64,000 nt of DNA, taken from an uncultured Muribaculaceae bacterium. Lineage in GTDB: Bacteria; Bacteroidota; Bacteroidia; Bacteroidales; Muribaculaceae. A model generated the notes under the pieces. That model worked only from the letters and a program-made list of their open reading frames with translations, was not told the origin of the DNA and did not search any database. The position numbers and the translations under genes are program-made. Numbering within the stretch: position 1 is the stretch's first letter; each line of letters begins with the position of its first letter. Location of the stretch: NCBI GenBank assembly GCA_958439725.1, contig CAUBWJ010000010.1, positions 7,930 to 71,929 of the forward strand. The letters are read 5' to 3'. This document shows, one piece after another, positions 35,929 to 43,452 of this stretch.

Positions 35929-36678
35929 TTATTTGTTGTTGTATTTGCTGTTCAGGATAAGTTTCTGCAAGAAACGCAATTGGTCTGCAAAGTAAATACT
36001 TTTTTCCGGATTTTTCAAACTTAATTGGCTTATAATTTCGTAAGCCTTGTCAAAACGCCGCTGCTTTATGTAGATTTTCGACAGACTTTCGCTAAGTGTG
36101 GAATCGGCAGGGGCTTTGGGGGTGTGGTGTTCGCGCGGTTTGGCAGGAGCTGCCTCGGGTGCGTGAGCGGGAGCCTGGGCGGGGCGGTGTGTCTCGAGGA
36201 ATGAGTCGAGGCGGCGGTCCTGCTCGCTTTCGGCAGGGGCGCCGGAGGCGGCTTCGGCAGCTTCCTGACGGGCGAGAACCGACGAGTAGTCGGGCACCGG
36301 GTTGAAAATCAACCGTTCGAGCAGCGCCTGCTCGCGTTCGTCTATTTTGCCGTAGGTGTCGAGGAAGGTGGCGATGGCGTCGTCGGTGGACGGTGTATTG
36401 TCCGTCTCTTCCTGGGGGTAGAGCGAGGCGAGGCGTTCGCCGTCGGGGTCAATGAGCCGCATGAGCGATGTGCTGTCGGGGGCGTTGAGGGCCACGCAGG
36501 CCGACAGGCGCGCGCGGCGTTCCTCCGTCATGGTCTCGCGGCTGCGTTTAAGTTCCATTGCTGCCGGAAGAGTGAAGAAGGGATACAGCTCGAGCATGGA
36601 GTCCGTTAGCCCGGGGTCGGGGGCGGCGTCGGTGCGGAGCGTTTCCAGAAACTGCTGTAGGGTGGGGTTGATGGCCAT
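35929..36678 (-). CDS. Tetratricopeptide-region protein of the lptE-secG cluster
   Basis: 249 residues, no signal peptide. The N-terminus is helical (NPTLQQFLETLRTD, MLELYPFFTLPAAMELKR) and the middle is Pro/Ala/Glu-rich. The C-terminal end is a TPR-like pair: SESLSKIYIKQRRFDKAYEI and SLKNPEKSIYFADQLRFLQK. Proteins of this form lie between lptE and secG in many Bacteroidota. No function is known. It starts 23 bp after lptE and ends 14 bp before secG. Confidence 0.85.
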   Translation of the reverse strand: MAINPTLQQFLETLRTDAAPDPGLTDSMLELYPFFTLPAAMELKRSRETMTEERRARLSACVALNAPDSTSLMRLIDPDGERLASLYPQEETDNTPSTDDAIATFLDTYGKIDEREQALLERLIFNPVPDYSSVLARQEAAEAASGAPAESEQDRRLDSFLETHRPAQAPAHAPEAAPAKPREHHTPKAPADSTLSESLSKIYIKQRRFDKAYEIISQLSLKNPEKSIYFADQLRFLQKLILNSKYNNK

Positions 36679-36701
36679 TGCGGTGGAGGGAGAAGAGGGG
36701 G

Positions 36702-37226
36702 TTACCAGTTGCCGAGGGTGGCGTTGAATATCAGCTGCACGAGTTCCTCGCTTATCTGCTGGCAGAGTTCGTCCTGCACGTCGGTGAGCATCTGGGAGCT
36801 GTCGAAGTCGCGGTAGGCTGTGAAGCTCTGGTCGATATCCTTGTTCTCGGCTTTGTTGTCGGTATATTTTATTCTCACCCCTATGGTGAGACGGGTGCGC
36901 GAGGCGTATGCGTCCTCGGTCACGGCCTGGGGCGTGAGGTAATACTGCGTTATCTCGCCTTCAAGCACGAGGTCGCTGCGGCCGTCGACGGTCTGGAGCC
37001 GTGTGTTGGCGGAGATGTAGTCGAGCAGCTCGTTTTCAAACGTCTGCTGCAGCGGAGGGTACACGAGGGCGGCGCGTATGGGGAAGTTGGCTACGTGGAT
37101 GGTCTTGTAGACGCTGTAGTCGAGCGCCGAGCCGTTGAATGTGTAGCGCGGCACGCATCCGGTGAGGCCAAACAGCAGAGCCGTGCACACCGGCAGAAGC
37201 AAAAGCAGTTTCTTGATTGGTTTCAT
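36702..37226 (-). CDS. lptE: LPS-assembly lipoprotein LptE
   Basis: 174 residues from ATG 37226. The lipobox is LLFGLTGC. The mature part VPRYTFNGSALDYSVYKTIH, VANFPI and the Bacteroidota LptE (PF04390) style segment LQTVDGRSDLVLEGEI support the call. It plugs the LptD barrel for lipopolysaccharide export. The reading frame stays open to 37313, but those residues belong to the rsmF region. A consensus promoter sits 6 bp upstream of the ATG, so the transcript is nearly leaderless. Confidence 0.9.
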   Translation of the reverse strand: MKPIKKLLLLLPVCTALLFGLTGCVPRYTFNGSALDYSVYKTIHVANFPIRAALVYPPLQQTFENELLDYISANTRLQTVDGRSDLVLEGEITQYYLTPQAVTEDAYASRTRLTIGVRIKYTDNKAENKDIDQSFTAYRDFDSSQMLTDVQDELCQQISEELVQLIFNATLGNW

Positions 37227-37231
37227 TATGG

Positions 37232-37263
37232 CAAATTTACTCATAATCCCTCTATTTGTCAAA
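37232..37263 (-). promoter_or_regulatory. Promoter of lptE-TPR-secG
   Basis: Minus strand TTTG (37260-37263), 20 bp, TAAATTTG (37232-37239). Its -33 box overlaps the last codons of rsmF. Confidence 0.65.
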
Positions 37264-38659
37264 TGTGCGGCAATGGCGGCAGCGGCGAGGGGATAGCCGA
37301 CAGTATGCGCCACGGGCGCGGATAGAGGTTGTTGCAGCGGTTGCCTATGTTTTTCACGAAGCCCAGCGGGAGATCGCGATAGGTGAGAAGTATGTGGCCG
37401 CGCGGGGTGCCGGAGGGGAGTTGCGGAGCTTCGCCGCGCAGATACATCAGGGCCGACATGCGGTCCACCTCCACTTCCGGGAAGGCTCCGCGGCGGTAGA
37501 TGCGGCTGAGGGCGAGCTGCTGCGATGGGATGGCGTCGCGGCCTTTGACTGTGCCGACTTCAAGAGACGGGTGTGTTCCGGCCACAGACTGCGGGAAGAC
37601 GGCCATGATTCTGTCGCCATCCAGCGTGAGCGTGGCGCCGCAACCGGGCATCAGCCATGATTGCGCTTCGGCAGGCACGGGAGCCGGTTTGCTTCCCCGC
37701 CGTTCTTTCCTTGCTCCCTTTCCGCCTGACTTTTCAGCGGACGGCTGCGGGGTGAAGGCTTCGCCGCCAGGCTTGCGGAGCACGGCGAGAAACAGCCCTT
37801 CACCCTCGGTGCGGCCGGGAATGAAGCGGCAGGCATGCATGTCGCTGTCGAGTGCCGGGGCTATGGCCCATGCGGGGTCTGCAGGCAGTTCCACTGTTTC
37901 GGCACCATAGGTTTCGATGAGCCAGCGCACGTTGTCTTCGTTCTCGCGGCGGTTGAAAGTGCAGGTACTGTAAATGAGGAATCCTCCGGGTCGCAGGGCC
38001 GGCCATATGTTTTGCAGTATGGAGCGCTGCAGTTCCGCGCACTGTGCGACAAGGCCCGGACTCCATTGCGCCACAGCCTCGGCGTCCTTGCGCATCATGC
38101 CCTCGCCTGAGCATGGCACATCGGCGGCAATGATGTCGAACGAGTCGGGAAGCGCGGCGAAACGCGAGGTGTCGCCGGTGGTCACAATCGTGAGTGGGTA
38201 GCCTTTCTTGGCAAGGTTCTCGCGGAGCACGGCGGCTCGCTGGGGCACGTATTCGTTGGCCCACACCACGCTTCCGGGCGGCAGGGCGTCGATTGCCGCG
38301 CCGGTCTTGCCTCCCGGAGCGGCGCATGCGTCAAGATAAGCCACGGGGCCGGAGCGGCCTTCGGTGATACATCTTACCGCGTGGCCGAGAAACATCGACG
38401 ATGCATCCTGCACGTAATAGGCGCCCTGATGCATCAGGGGGTCGAAAATGAAGGCTGGACGGGACGGGAGATAACGGCCCGAGGTTTCGGCCCACGGCAC
38501 GGCGCGTGCGTCGTCAGCCCAGCCTCCGCGCGGTGTTTTGGCCGGGTCGATTCGCACCGACACCACAGGGTCAAGCGACAAAGCCTCCGGCAGCCCCGCG
38601 AAAAGCGGCGCGCCGGAGCCTTGGCTTAGCGATTCGATAAATCCTTCGGGGAGATTCAT
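37259..38659 (-). CDS. rsmF: RNA m5C methyltransferase, RsmF/YebU family
   Basis: 466 residues. Methylates a cytosine of 16S rRNA (or tRNA) using SAM. The SAM site is YLDACAAPGGKTGAAI, the motif IV Cys lies in DVPCSGEGMMRKD, and the nucleophile Cys in YSTCTFNRRENED. A C-terminal RNA-binding domain ends HILLTYRDLPLGFVKNIGNR. The linker at 310-350 is a Lys/Arg/Gly-rich stretch. It starts 6 bp after the pfkA stop and probably shares its transcript. Confidence 0.92.
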   Translation of the reverse strand: MNLPEGFIESLSQGSGAPLFAGLPEALSLDPVVSVRIDPAKTPRGGWADDARAVPWAETSGRYLPSRPAFIFDPLMHQGAYYVQDASSMFLGHAVRCITEGRSGPVAYLDACAAPGGKTGAAIDALPPGSVVWANEYVPQRAAVLRENLAKKGYPLTIVTTGDTSRFAALPDSFDIIAADVPCSGEGMMRKDAEAVAQWSPGLVAQCAELQRSILQNIWPALRPGGFLIYSTCTFNRRENEDNVRWLIETYGAETVELPADPAWAIAPALDSDMHACRFIPGRTEGEGLFLAVLRKPGGEAFTPQPSAEKSGGKGARKERRGSKPAPVPAEAQSWLMPGCGATLTLDGDRIMAVFPQSVAGTHPSLEVGTVKGRDAIPSQQLALSRIYRRGAFPEVEVDRMSALMYLRGEAPQLPSGTPRGHILLTYRDLPLGFVKNIGNRCNNLYPRPWRILSAIPSPLPPLPHI

Positions 38660-38665
38660 CCTGTA

Positions 38666-39646
38666 TTATATCGACAGGCGACGGAGCGTGTCGAGGAGGG
38701 TGCGGTTGATGGGCTTGTCGTTCTTGATAGCCTTGGTGAAGGGAACGTAGACAATGGTGTCGTTCTTGATGCCGATCATCACGTTGCGCTGGTCGTCAAG
38801 CAGGGCGTCGATAGCGGCCGCTCCCATGCGTGATGCCAGGATACGGTCGTGGGCCGTGGGCGAGCCGCCGCGCTGGAGGTGTCCGAGAATCGACACGCGC
38901 ACGTCGTAGCCGGGATACTCGTTCTTCACGCGCTGTGCCAGACCCATGGCGCCACCGGTGACGGGGCTTTCGGCCACCAGCACTATCGAGGAGTTCTTGC
39001 TCTTGCGGAAGCCGTTCTGGATGAGTTCGGCAAGCTGGTCGACCTCGGTCGAGATCTCGGGGATGATGGCGGCCTCGGCACCGGAGGCAATTGCTCCGTT
39101 GAGCGCGAGGAAGCCTGCGTCGCGTCCCATCACCTCGATGAAGAAGAGGCGTTCGTGGCTGGTGGCGGTGTCGCGGATTTTGTCCACGCACTCCATGATG
39201 GTGTTGAGGGCCGTATCGTAGCCTATGGTGGAGTCGGTGCCGTAGAGGTCGTTGTCGATGGTTCCGGGAAGGCCTACGATGGGGAAGTTGAATTCGTTGG
39301 CGAAGATGCGCGCGCCTGTGAGTGAGCCGTCGCCGCCTATCACCACCAGGGCGTCAATCTCCTGCCGGCGCAGATTGTCGTAGGCGAGCTGGCGTCCCTC
39401 CTGGGTCTGGAACTCGGGGCAGCGGGCGGTCTTGAGTATGGTTCCGCCCATCTGTATGATGTTGGACACGTTCTGAGTCTTGAATTCCACTATTTCGTCG
39501 GATATCAGGCCTTTGTATCCGCGATAAATGCCTTTGACTCTGAATCCGCTGAAAATGGCCGAGCGGGTCACGGCACGGATGGCAGCATTCATGCCGGGGG
39601 CGTCGCCTCCGGAGGTGAGGATGCCGATGCATTTGATTTCTGACAT
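38666..39646 (-). CDS. pfkA: ATP-dependent 6-phosphofructokinase
   Basis: 326 residues. Phosphorylates fructose 6-phosphate in glycolysis. The ATP site starts GILTSGGDAPGMNAAIRAV. GGDGSLTGA carries the Gly that marks ATP rather than pyrophosphate use. PGTIDNDLYGTDSTIGYDTA has the catalytic Asp, and MGRDAGFLAL and LGHLQRGGSPTAHDR the substrate-binding residues. Length fits the bacterial allosteric enzyme. It is followed by rsmF. Confidence 0.96.
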   Translation of the reverse strand: MSEIKCIGILTSGGDAPGMNAAIRAVTRSAIFSGFRVKGIYRGYKGLISDEIVEFKTQNVSNIIQMGGTILKTARCPEFQTQEGRQLAYDNLRRQEIDALVVIGGDGSLTGARIFANEFNFPIVGLPGTIDNDLYGTDSTIGYDTALNTIMECVDKIRDTATSHERLFFIEVMGRDAGFLALNGAIASGAEAAIIPEISTEVDQLAELIQNGFRKSKNSSIVLVAESPVTGGAMGLAQRVKNEYPGYDVRVSILGHLQRGGSPTAHDRILASRMGAAAIDALLDDQRNVMIGIKNDTIVYVPFTKAIKNDKPINRTLLDTLRRLSI

Positions 39647-39702
39647 AACTTCTTGTTGGTATATGTGTTTGTGTGATTACAATCGTAGAGTGTGGAGAGG
39701 GG

Positions 39703-40311
39703 TCATTCCGAAACTATGCCGGTGATTACCGAGGTGGAGCCTCCGCGCCAGGGGAGAGTGCCGTAGAAGCGCTCGTAGCTTACGGTGACGGGGCGGCCGG
39801 TGCCCTGGAGGGCCTGAAGGCGGCGTGCGAGGGCATCGTCGCCCACTGTCATGGAGCATTCGCGGGTGTAGACGCGGGTGGTGTCGGCGAGGGCGTCGCG
39901 TGTCACGATCTCGGCCTCGAAGGTCTTGAATATCAGTCCGCGTTTCTCGACCGAAAGCACCTGGCCCGTGAGCCGGGCGTCGGTCACGTAGGGGTTGAAA
40001 TAGCGCAGATAGAACGTCAGGCCGAGTGCCACGATGGCCAGGGTCACGAACCATATCAGGAACTTGCGGCATCCGTGGCGTTTTTTCCGGGTATCGTCGT
40101 CGGGCGTGCCGGGATTTCCGTTGCCTGAGTTCACAGACGGGTTTCCTGCGGATGTTGCGTCGGAGCCGGGAATGTCGTCGGTGCTGAACGTAATCCGGTT
40201 GGACGACGTCGTTCCCGATGACTCGCCTTCGCTGGCGGTGACTGCGGTCTCCTGCGGGTTCTCGTCGGGGTCGCCGGAGTAATAGTCTTTGACCTGGAGA
40301 GGATTTTTCAT
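39703..40311 (-). CDS. Single-pass membrane protein of unknown function
   Basis: 202 residues. The first 80 are Ser/Thr/Asn/Asp-rich and disordered. A basic block (RKKRHGCRK) precedes one membrane helix, FLIWFVTLAIVALGLTFYLR. The outer part is compact and beta-rich (LTGQVLSVEKRGLIFKTFEA, VSYERFYGTLPWRGGS). The ATG overlaps the flippase-like gene's stop by 4 bp. I do not recognise a family, though similar proteins follow this flippase-like gene in other Bacteroidales, as I recall. Confidence 0.75.
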   Translation of the reverse strand: MKNPLQVKDYYSGDPDENPQETAVTASEGESSGTTSSNRITFSTDDIPGSDATSAGNPSVNSGNGNPGTPDDDTRKKRHGCRKFLIWFVTLAIVALGLTFYLRYFNPYVTDARLTGQVLSVEKRGLIFKTFEAEIVTRDALADTTRVYTRECSMTVGDDALARRLQALQGTGRPVTVSYERFYGTLPWRGGSTSVITGIVSE

Positions 40312-41402
40312 TGCTTATGTAGTTGTGGCATTGCTGCGGAGCCGTGGCGCTTCTGCACGGCGATGCAGATAAACGTGAAGATACCGAGCAGGATGAGCAG
40401 CAGTGTCTGCGAGCCCATCACCAGGTTGGCAAACGAGGTGGCATAGCCTTTGGTAAGACCCGGCACGGCATAGAGGCTCAGGCCGAATATCACCGCCCAC
40501 TGCCAGGGTCCGATGCCTCCGTTGGAGGGCACGCCCATGGATAGGCTCGAGAACATGAAGCATACCAGCACGGCGGTGGCGCCGTAGGTGTGCACCACAT
40601 CGGCGGTCAGCGGGAATGAGAAGAAGGCCACGTAGAGCTGGGTGAAATAGCATCCCCAGATAGCCACGGTGAGCAGAAGCCAGCGTCCGCGCCCTGGCAT
40701 TGTGGCCACTACGGCGAATCCCTGCCAGATGCCAGTGAGGAAGCTCTTCACTTTCATCACCACGCGGTTGTGGGGGAAACGGATCTGAATCACGACTATC
40801 GCGGCGATTACGGCTGCCACGGCCACCCATAGCCAGGGGGAGAGCATAAGGTCGACAAGCTTTTCGTAGCTCTCGGTGTTCTGCATCAGGTAGGTGTGGA
40901 GCTGATGACCTGCGGCCAGGAATGTGATGCCGCAGAGCAGAAGCACGGTAAGGGTGTCGGCCAGGCGGTCGGCCACCATCGAGCCGAACACGGTGGAGAA
41001 CGGCGCGTCCTGCCGCTGGGCGATGTAGCCGGTGCGCCAGAGCTCACCGAGGCGCGGGAGCACCAGATTCACGGCATAGCAGCCGAAGATGGAAAGCACC
41101 AGATTGAACAGCGGAGGGCGCACACCCACGGCGCGCAGCTGGATGCGCCAGCGCATCGCCCGGAAAATGTGCGAGAATACGCTTATCACCAGGGCCAGCA
41201 ATATCCACCAGTAGTTGCAGTTGTCGCGGATAATGGCGGCCATCTCGTTGAAGTCCACGCCGGTGAACAGCAGATAGCACAGCCCCACGGTAATCACAAG
41301 CGGCACGCCGTATTTGAGCACGTAGCGCCACCAGGGCTCGCGTTTGCGCGTGGCGGTTGCTGCCTCGGTCCGGGACCTGTCTGTTTGCTTTTGGTTTGTC
41401 AT
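40308..41402 (-). CDS. Lysylphosphatidylglycerol synthase TM-region/flippase-like membrane protein
   Basis: 364 residues from ATG 41402 (MTNQKQTDRS). About eight membrane helices, including YGVPLVITVGLCYLLFTGVD and LVLSIFGCYAVNLVLPRLGE, the latter with the family motif of UPF0104 (PF03706): R-x-G-E-x-x-R. MFSSLSMGVPSNGGIGPWQW is the conserved P-x-x-G-G-x-G motif. The C-terminal synthase domain of MprF is absent, so a lipid-flippase-type role is more likely than aminoacylation. An alternative start lies seven codons upstream. It is coupled to the next gene by overlap. Confidence 0.85.
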   Translation of the reverse strand: MTNQKQTDRSRTEAATATRKREPWWRYVLKYGVPLVITVGLCYLLFTGVDFNEMAAIIRDNCNYWWILLALVISVFSHIFRAMRWRIQLRAVGVRPPLFNLVLSIFGCYAVNLVLPRLGELWRTGYIAQRQDAPFSTVFGSMVADRLADTLTVLLLCGITFLAAGHQLHTYLMQNTESYEKLVDLMLSPWLWVAVAAVIAAIVVIQIRFPHNRVVMKVKSFLTGIWQGFAVVATMPGRGRWLLLTVAIWGCYFTQLYVAFFSFPLTADVVHTYGATAVLVCFMFSSLSMGVPSNGGIGPWQWAVIFGLSLYAVPGLTKGYATSFANLVMGSQTLLLILLGIFTFICIAVQKRHGSAAMPQLHKQ

Positions 41403-41427
41403 TGTCGGAACATTCTTTAGCAAAGTA

Positions 41428-41461
41428 CAAAGATAATCTTTTATTGCCGAAACGTCTCAAA
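41428..41461 (-). promoter_or_regulatory. Promoter of the flippase-like operon
   Basis: Minus strand TTTG (41458-41461), 22 bp, TATCTTTG (41428-41435), 26 bp before the chosen ATG. Confidence 0.6.
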
Positions 41462-41587
41462 GTGGTCTCCGTTTTTTTCGGTTGGCCAAATTATTGCAGG
41501 CTTGTATTGCAGGTTCAGCCCGAATTCCGGGGGCGAAAACGAAACGGAATTGAGGTTGCATATTTTTTGGTTAAAATACGTTTATTA

Positions 41588-41620
41588 TTTGGCGTGAAAT
41601 ATCCGATTTTTGTAATTTTG
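41588..41620 (+). promoter_or_regulatory. Consensus promoter with no downstream gene
   Basis: TTTG (41588-41591) and TAATTTTG (41613-41620) are separated by 21 bp. The transcript would run into a terminator about 110 nt further on, with no convincing reading frame between. Confidence 0.65.
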
Positions 41621-41626
41621 CAATGC

Positions 41627-41742
41627 TTTAAGGGAAAATTGCCACCGATTGTGAATAGGTGGCCGAAATCCAATAATATAGTTGTTTTATAGATAATTGT
41701 GTATTTGAAGCTTAAGGGCAGTCGAGAGACTGCCCTTTCGTT
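41627..41742 (+). ncRNA. Candidate small RNA
   Basis: The interval lies between a consensus promoter and a strong terminator hairpin. It contains one internal hairpin (GCCACC at 41641-41646 with GGTGGC at 41658-41663) and an AU-rich single-stranded middle (about 41670-41710). The longest plus-strand frames are a few codons. I match no known RNA family (not tmRNA, SRP RNA, RNase P or a riboswitch I know). The size of about 115 nt would suit a trans-acting regulator. Confidence 0.4.
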
Positions 41743-41746
41743 ATTG
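41714..41746 (+). terminator. Terminator of the candidate small RNA
   Basis: AAGGGCAGTC and GACTGCCCTT pair perfectly around a GAGA tetraloop, followed by TTCGTTATT (an imperfect U tract). Confidence 0.7.
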
Positions 41747-41911
41747 TAGCCGATAGGGCCACACATCTGTCACTTTTTTAACACAACCCGCCGCCTCTCC
41801 CCGGAATGAATAAAAAGGGCACGTGGGACACTTGGAGTGGCGGATTGCATCGCAAAAAAAGATTCATGGAAAGCCTCCCGCTTCGCAGACCCAGGCAGGC
41901 TCTTTATGACA

Positions 41912-42128
41912 GGTCAATGTAAAATAATGGTTGTTAAAATGTGTCTGCAATACCCCCATGTATAAGGTAAGCCAACTCGTAGCGACGGAGCTGCGGGGTT
42001 TTGTAAGACCCGCTGAGTAAGCTGCGGAGAAAAACGCTGTCAGCCCCACCTGTGGGGAGCCTGGGAATGGCGATGACGCAGTGCGCGTAAGCGTCGGCCC
42101 CGACAGACTGCCCATGCTTTCGGGGGCA
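41912..42128 (-). repeat. Dispersed-repeat copy with long conserved tail
   Basis: On the minus strand this 217-bp block matches 62071-62313 nearly end to end: the TGCCCCCGAAAGC head, the TTACGC-CACTGCGTC-TCGCC block, the core CAGC-x-GCGGGTTTTAC (variant ...TCTTAC here), and a tail with ACAACCATTATTTTACATTG. The frame spanning it on the minus strand (83 codons at 41864-42115) is repeat-derived, so I do not call it a gene. Confidence 0.8.
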
Positions 42129-42253
42129 TCGAGGGGCGTATGCTCCGCAGCTGGCCTCGGCTGGGATGAAAACCGGCGCGGAACTTTAATTTGGGATGGG
42201 AGATTTATTTAAATACCTCCACATGCGTGGCAAGCAGAGGTTGTGGGCTTCAG

Positions 42254-42604
42254 TCAAAACTCCTGGGCACCTTCCAGCAGTCCAGATACCTCTGTCTTTA
42301 ACAATGGCAAATGATTTATAATAATAGCCCAAATCAAATCTTCCCTCAGGCTGTCATACCCATGAATCAGATAATTACGCGTATTGACTATTCGTCGTGC
42401 GGAAGTAATAGGAATTTCGGGGCAAATTTTAAGAATGCGGTTCATCGCTTCGCCAATTATTGCAATCTCCCACTGAACGGCACTTCGGAAGCACAGATCC
42501 TCGCAAAATGCCTTGAATTCTCTCGGCCGTGTCGAGCAGAACAACTCAATATGAGTTATGCTCGTCAGAATGTCTCTAAGCGATTTATAAATCTGATCAT
42601 CCAT
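42254..42604 (-). CDS. HepT-like ribonuclease toxin (DUF86)
   Basis: 116 residues, all-helical. The RNase motif R-x(4)-H-x-Y appears as RNYLIHGY in SARRIVNTRNYLIHGYDS. The surrounding helices (AVQWEIAIIGEAMNRILKIC) fit PF01934. Its start overlaps the nucleotidyltransferase stop by 8 bp. In HepT/MntA modules the nucleotidyltransferase neutralises HepT by adding AMP to its Tyr, here the Tyr two positions after the His. Located between a repeat copy and tRNA-Ala. Confidence 0.88.
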   Translation of the reverse strand: MDDQIYKSLRDILTSITHIELFCSTRPREFKAFCEDLCFRSAVQWEIAIIGEAMNRILKICPEIPITSARRIVNTRNYLIHGYDSLREDLIWAIIINHLPLLKTEVSGLLEGAQEF

Positions 42605-42896
42605 AGATTAGAAATTTGGTCCGGTCGAGTTCAGTGCGAAAATACGGATTTTTAACTGCCGTTTCGTCTATCAAATCAACTTTGCGGCCTAAAAGTGTCT
42701 GTAATTCATCAATAAAATCGAAGAATGTCAAAAACAGGTCAGGAATCTGTTCGTAATGAAATATGACTGAGAAATCCACATCGCTCTCGTCATTGAAGCG
42801 GGGAGTGAGGATTGAGCCGAAAACCCATAGCTTCGCCACCTTGTATTTCTTGCACAGGGCGATAATCTTGTCTATGTTCATTTCTATGAGTTTCAT
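42597..42896 (-). CDS. MntA-like nucleotidyltransferase antitoxin
   Basis: 99 residues from ATG 42896 (MKLIEMNIDK); an upstream in-frame ATG at 42914 would add six. The minimal nucleotidyltransferase motif is FGSILTPRFNDESDVDFSVI, that is G-S-x(10)-D-x-D. It lacks other domains, typical for the antitoxin of HepT/MntA pairs. It is cotranscribed with the HepT-like gene by an 8-bp overlap. Confidence 0.87.
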   Translation of the reverse strand: MKLIEMNIDKIIALCKKYKVAKLWVFGSILTPRFNDESDVDFSVIFHYEQIPDLFLTFFDFIDELQTLLGRKVDLIDETAVKNPYFRTELDRTKFLIYG

Positions 42897-42971
42897 AGCC
42901 TCAAATTTAATCATTTATAATCATAAAACAAAAGACGAACCTTGAGAGTTACAAGATTCGCCTTTACAAAG

Positions 42972-43045
42972 TGGAGTATAGCGGACTCGAACCGCTCACC
43001 TCGACACTGCCAGTGTCGCGCTCTAGCCAGATGAGCTAATACCCC
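42972..43045 (-). tRNA. tRNA-Ala (GGC)
   Basis: Minus strand cloverleaf: acceptor GGGGTAT/ATACTCC (one G-U pair), D stem GCTC/GAGC, anticodon stem CGACA/TGTCG with loop CTGGCAG (anticodon GGC), T loop TTCGAGT. The discriminator is A and CCA is not encoded. Confidence 0.92.
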
Positions 43046-43057
43046 GTTTTTGCTTTG

Positions 43058-43088
43058 CAAAGGTAATGGCAATTTTTTTAATAAGCAA
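43058..43088 (-). promoter_or_regulatory. Promoter of tRNA-Ala
   Basis: Minus strand TTG (43086-43088), 20 bp, TACCTTTG (43058-43065), 13 bp before the tRNA. Confidence 0.6.
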
Positions 43089-43452
43089 GCCTTTCCCCGC
43101 TTTTTGCAGATATTTTTGAATAAAAAGCCTCCCATAAGTGGAAAATCACAGAAAGAACTATATCTGGCTACCGGATTTGTCGGGGCTAAGTTTTGTATAG
43201 AATTGAAGAGACAGTAATAATAACTCGACAAAAAACTGTTGCACACTCTTGATATGATATAGTCAGCAATGCATTATAGTAAAAACGAGAGGGTGAAAAC
43301 TATAGCTCAATATGAACGGTAGGATAAATATTTATCACCTTCTTGTCCGATAATGCTATTGTTCTTTGACTTGTATGAAGCATCGGTTTATTACCCTTAA
43401 AAATTTCTTATAAAAGTTCAATAGACCTATTCTTTGGCCGATTTTGTTGAAA
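43089..43452. other. AT-rich intergenic region
   Basis: About 360 bp of AT-rich sequence between tRNA-Ala and the comM stop. I see no repeat copy, hairpin terminator or convincing reading frame. A minus-strand frame that spans 42911-43246 crosses the tRNA and is not a gene. Confidence 0.5.

Noticed and set aside
42911..43246. 111-codon minus-strand frame
   Set aside because: It crosses tRNA-Ala and its promoter.
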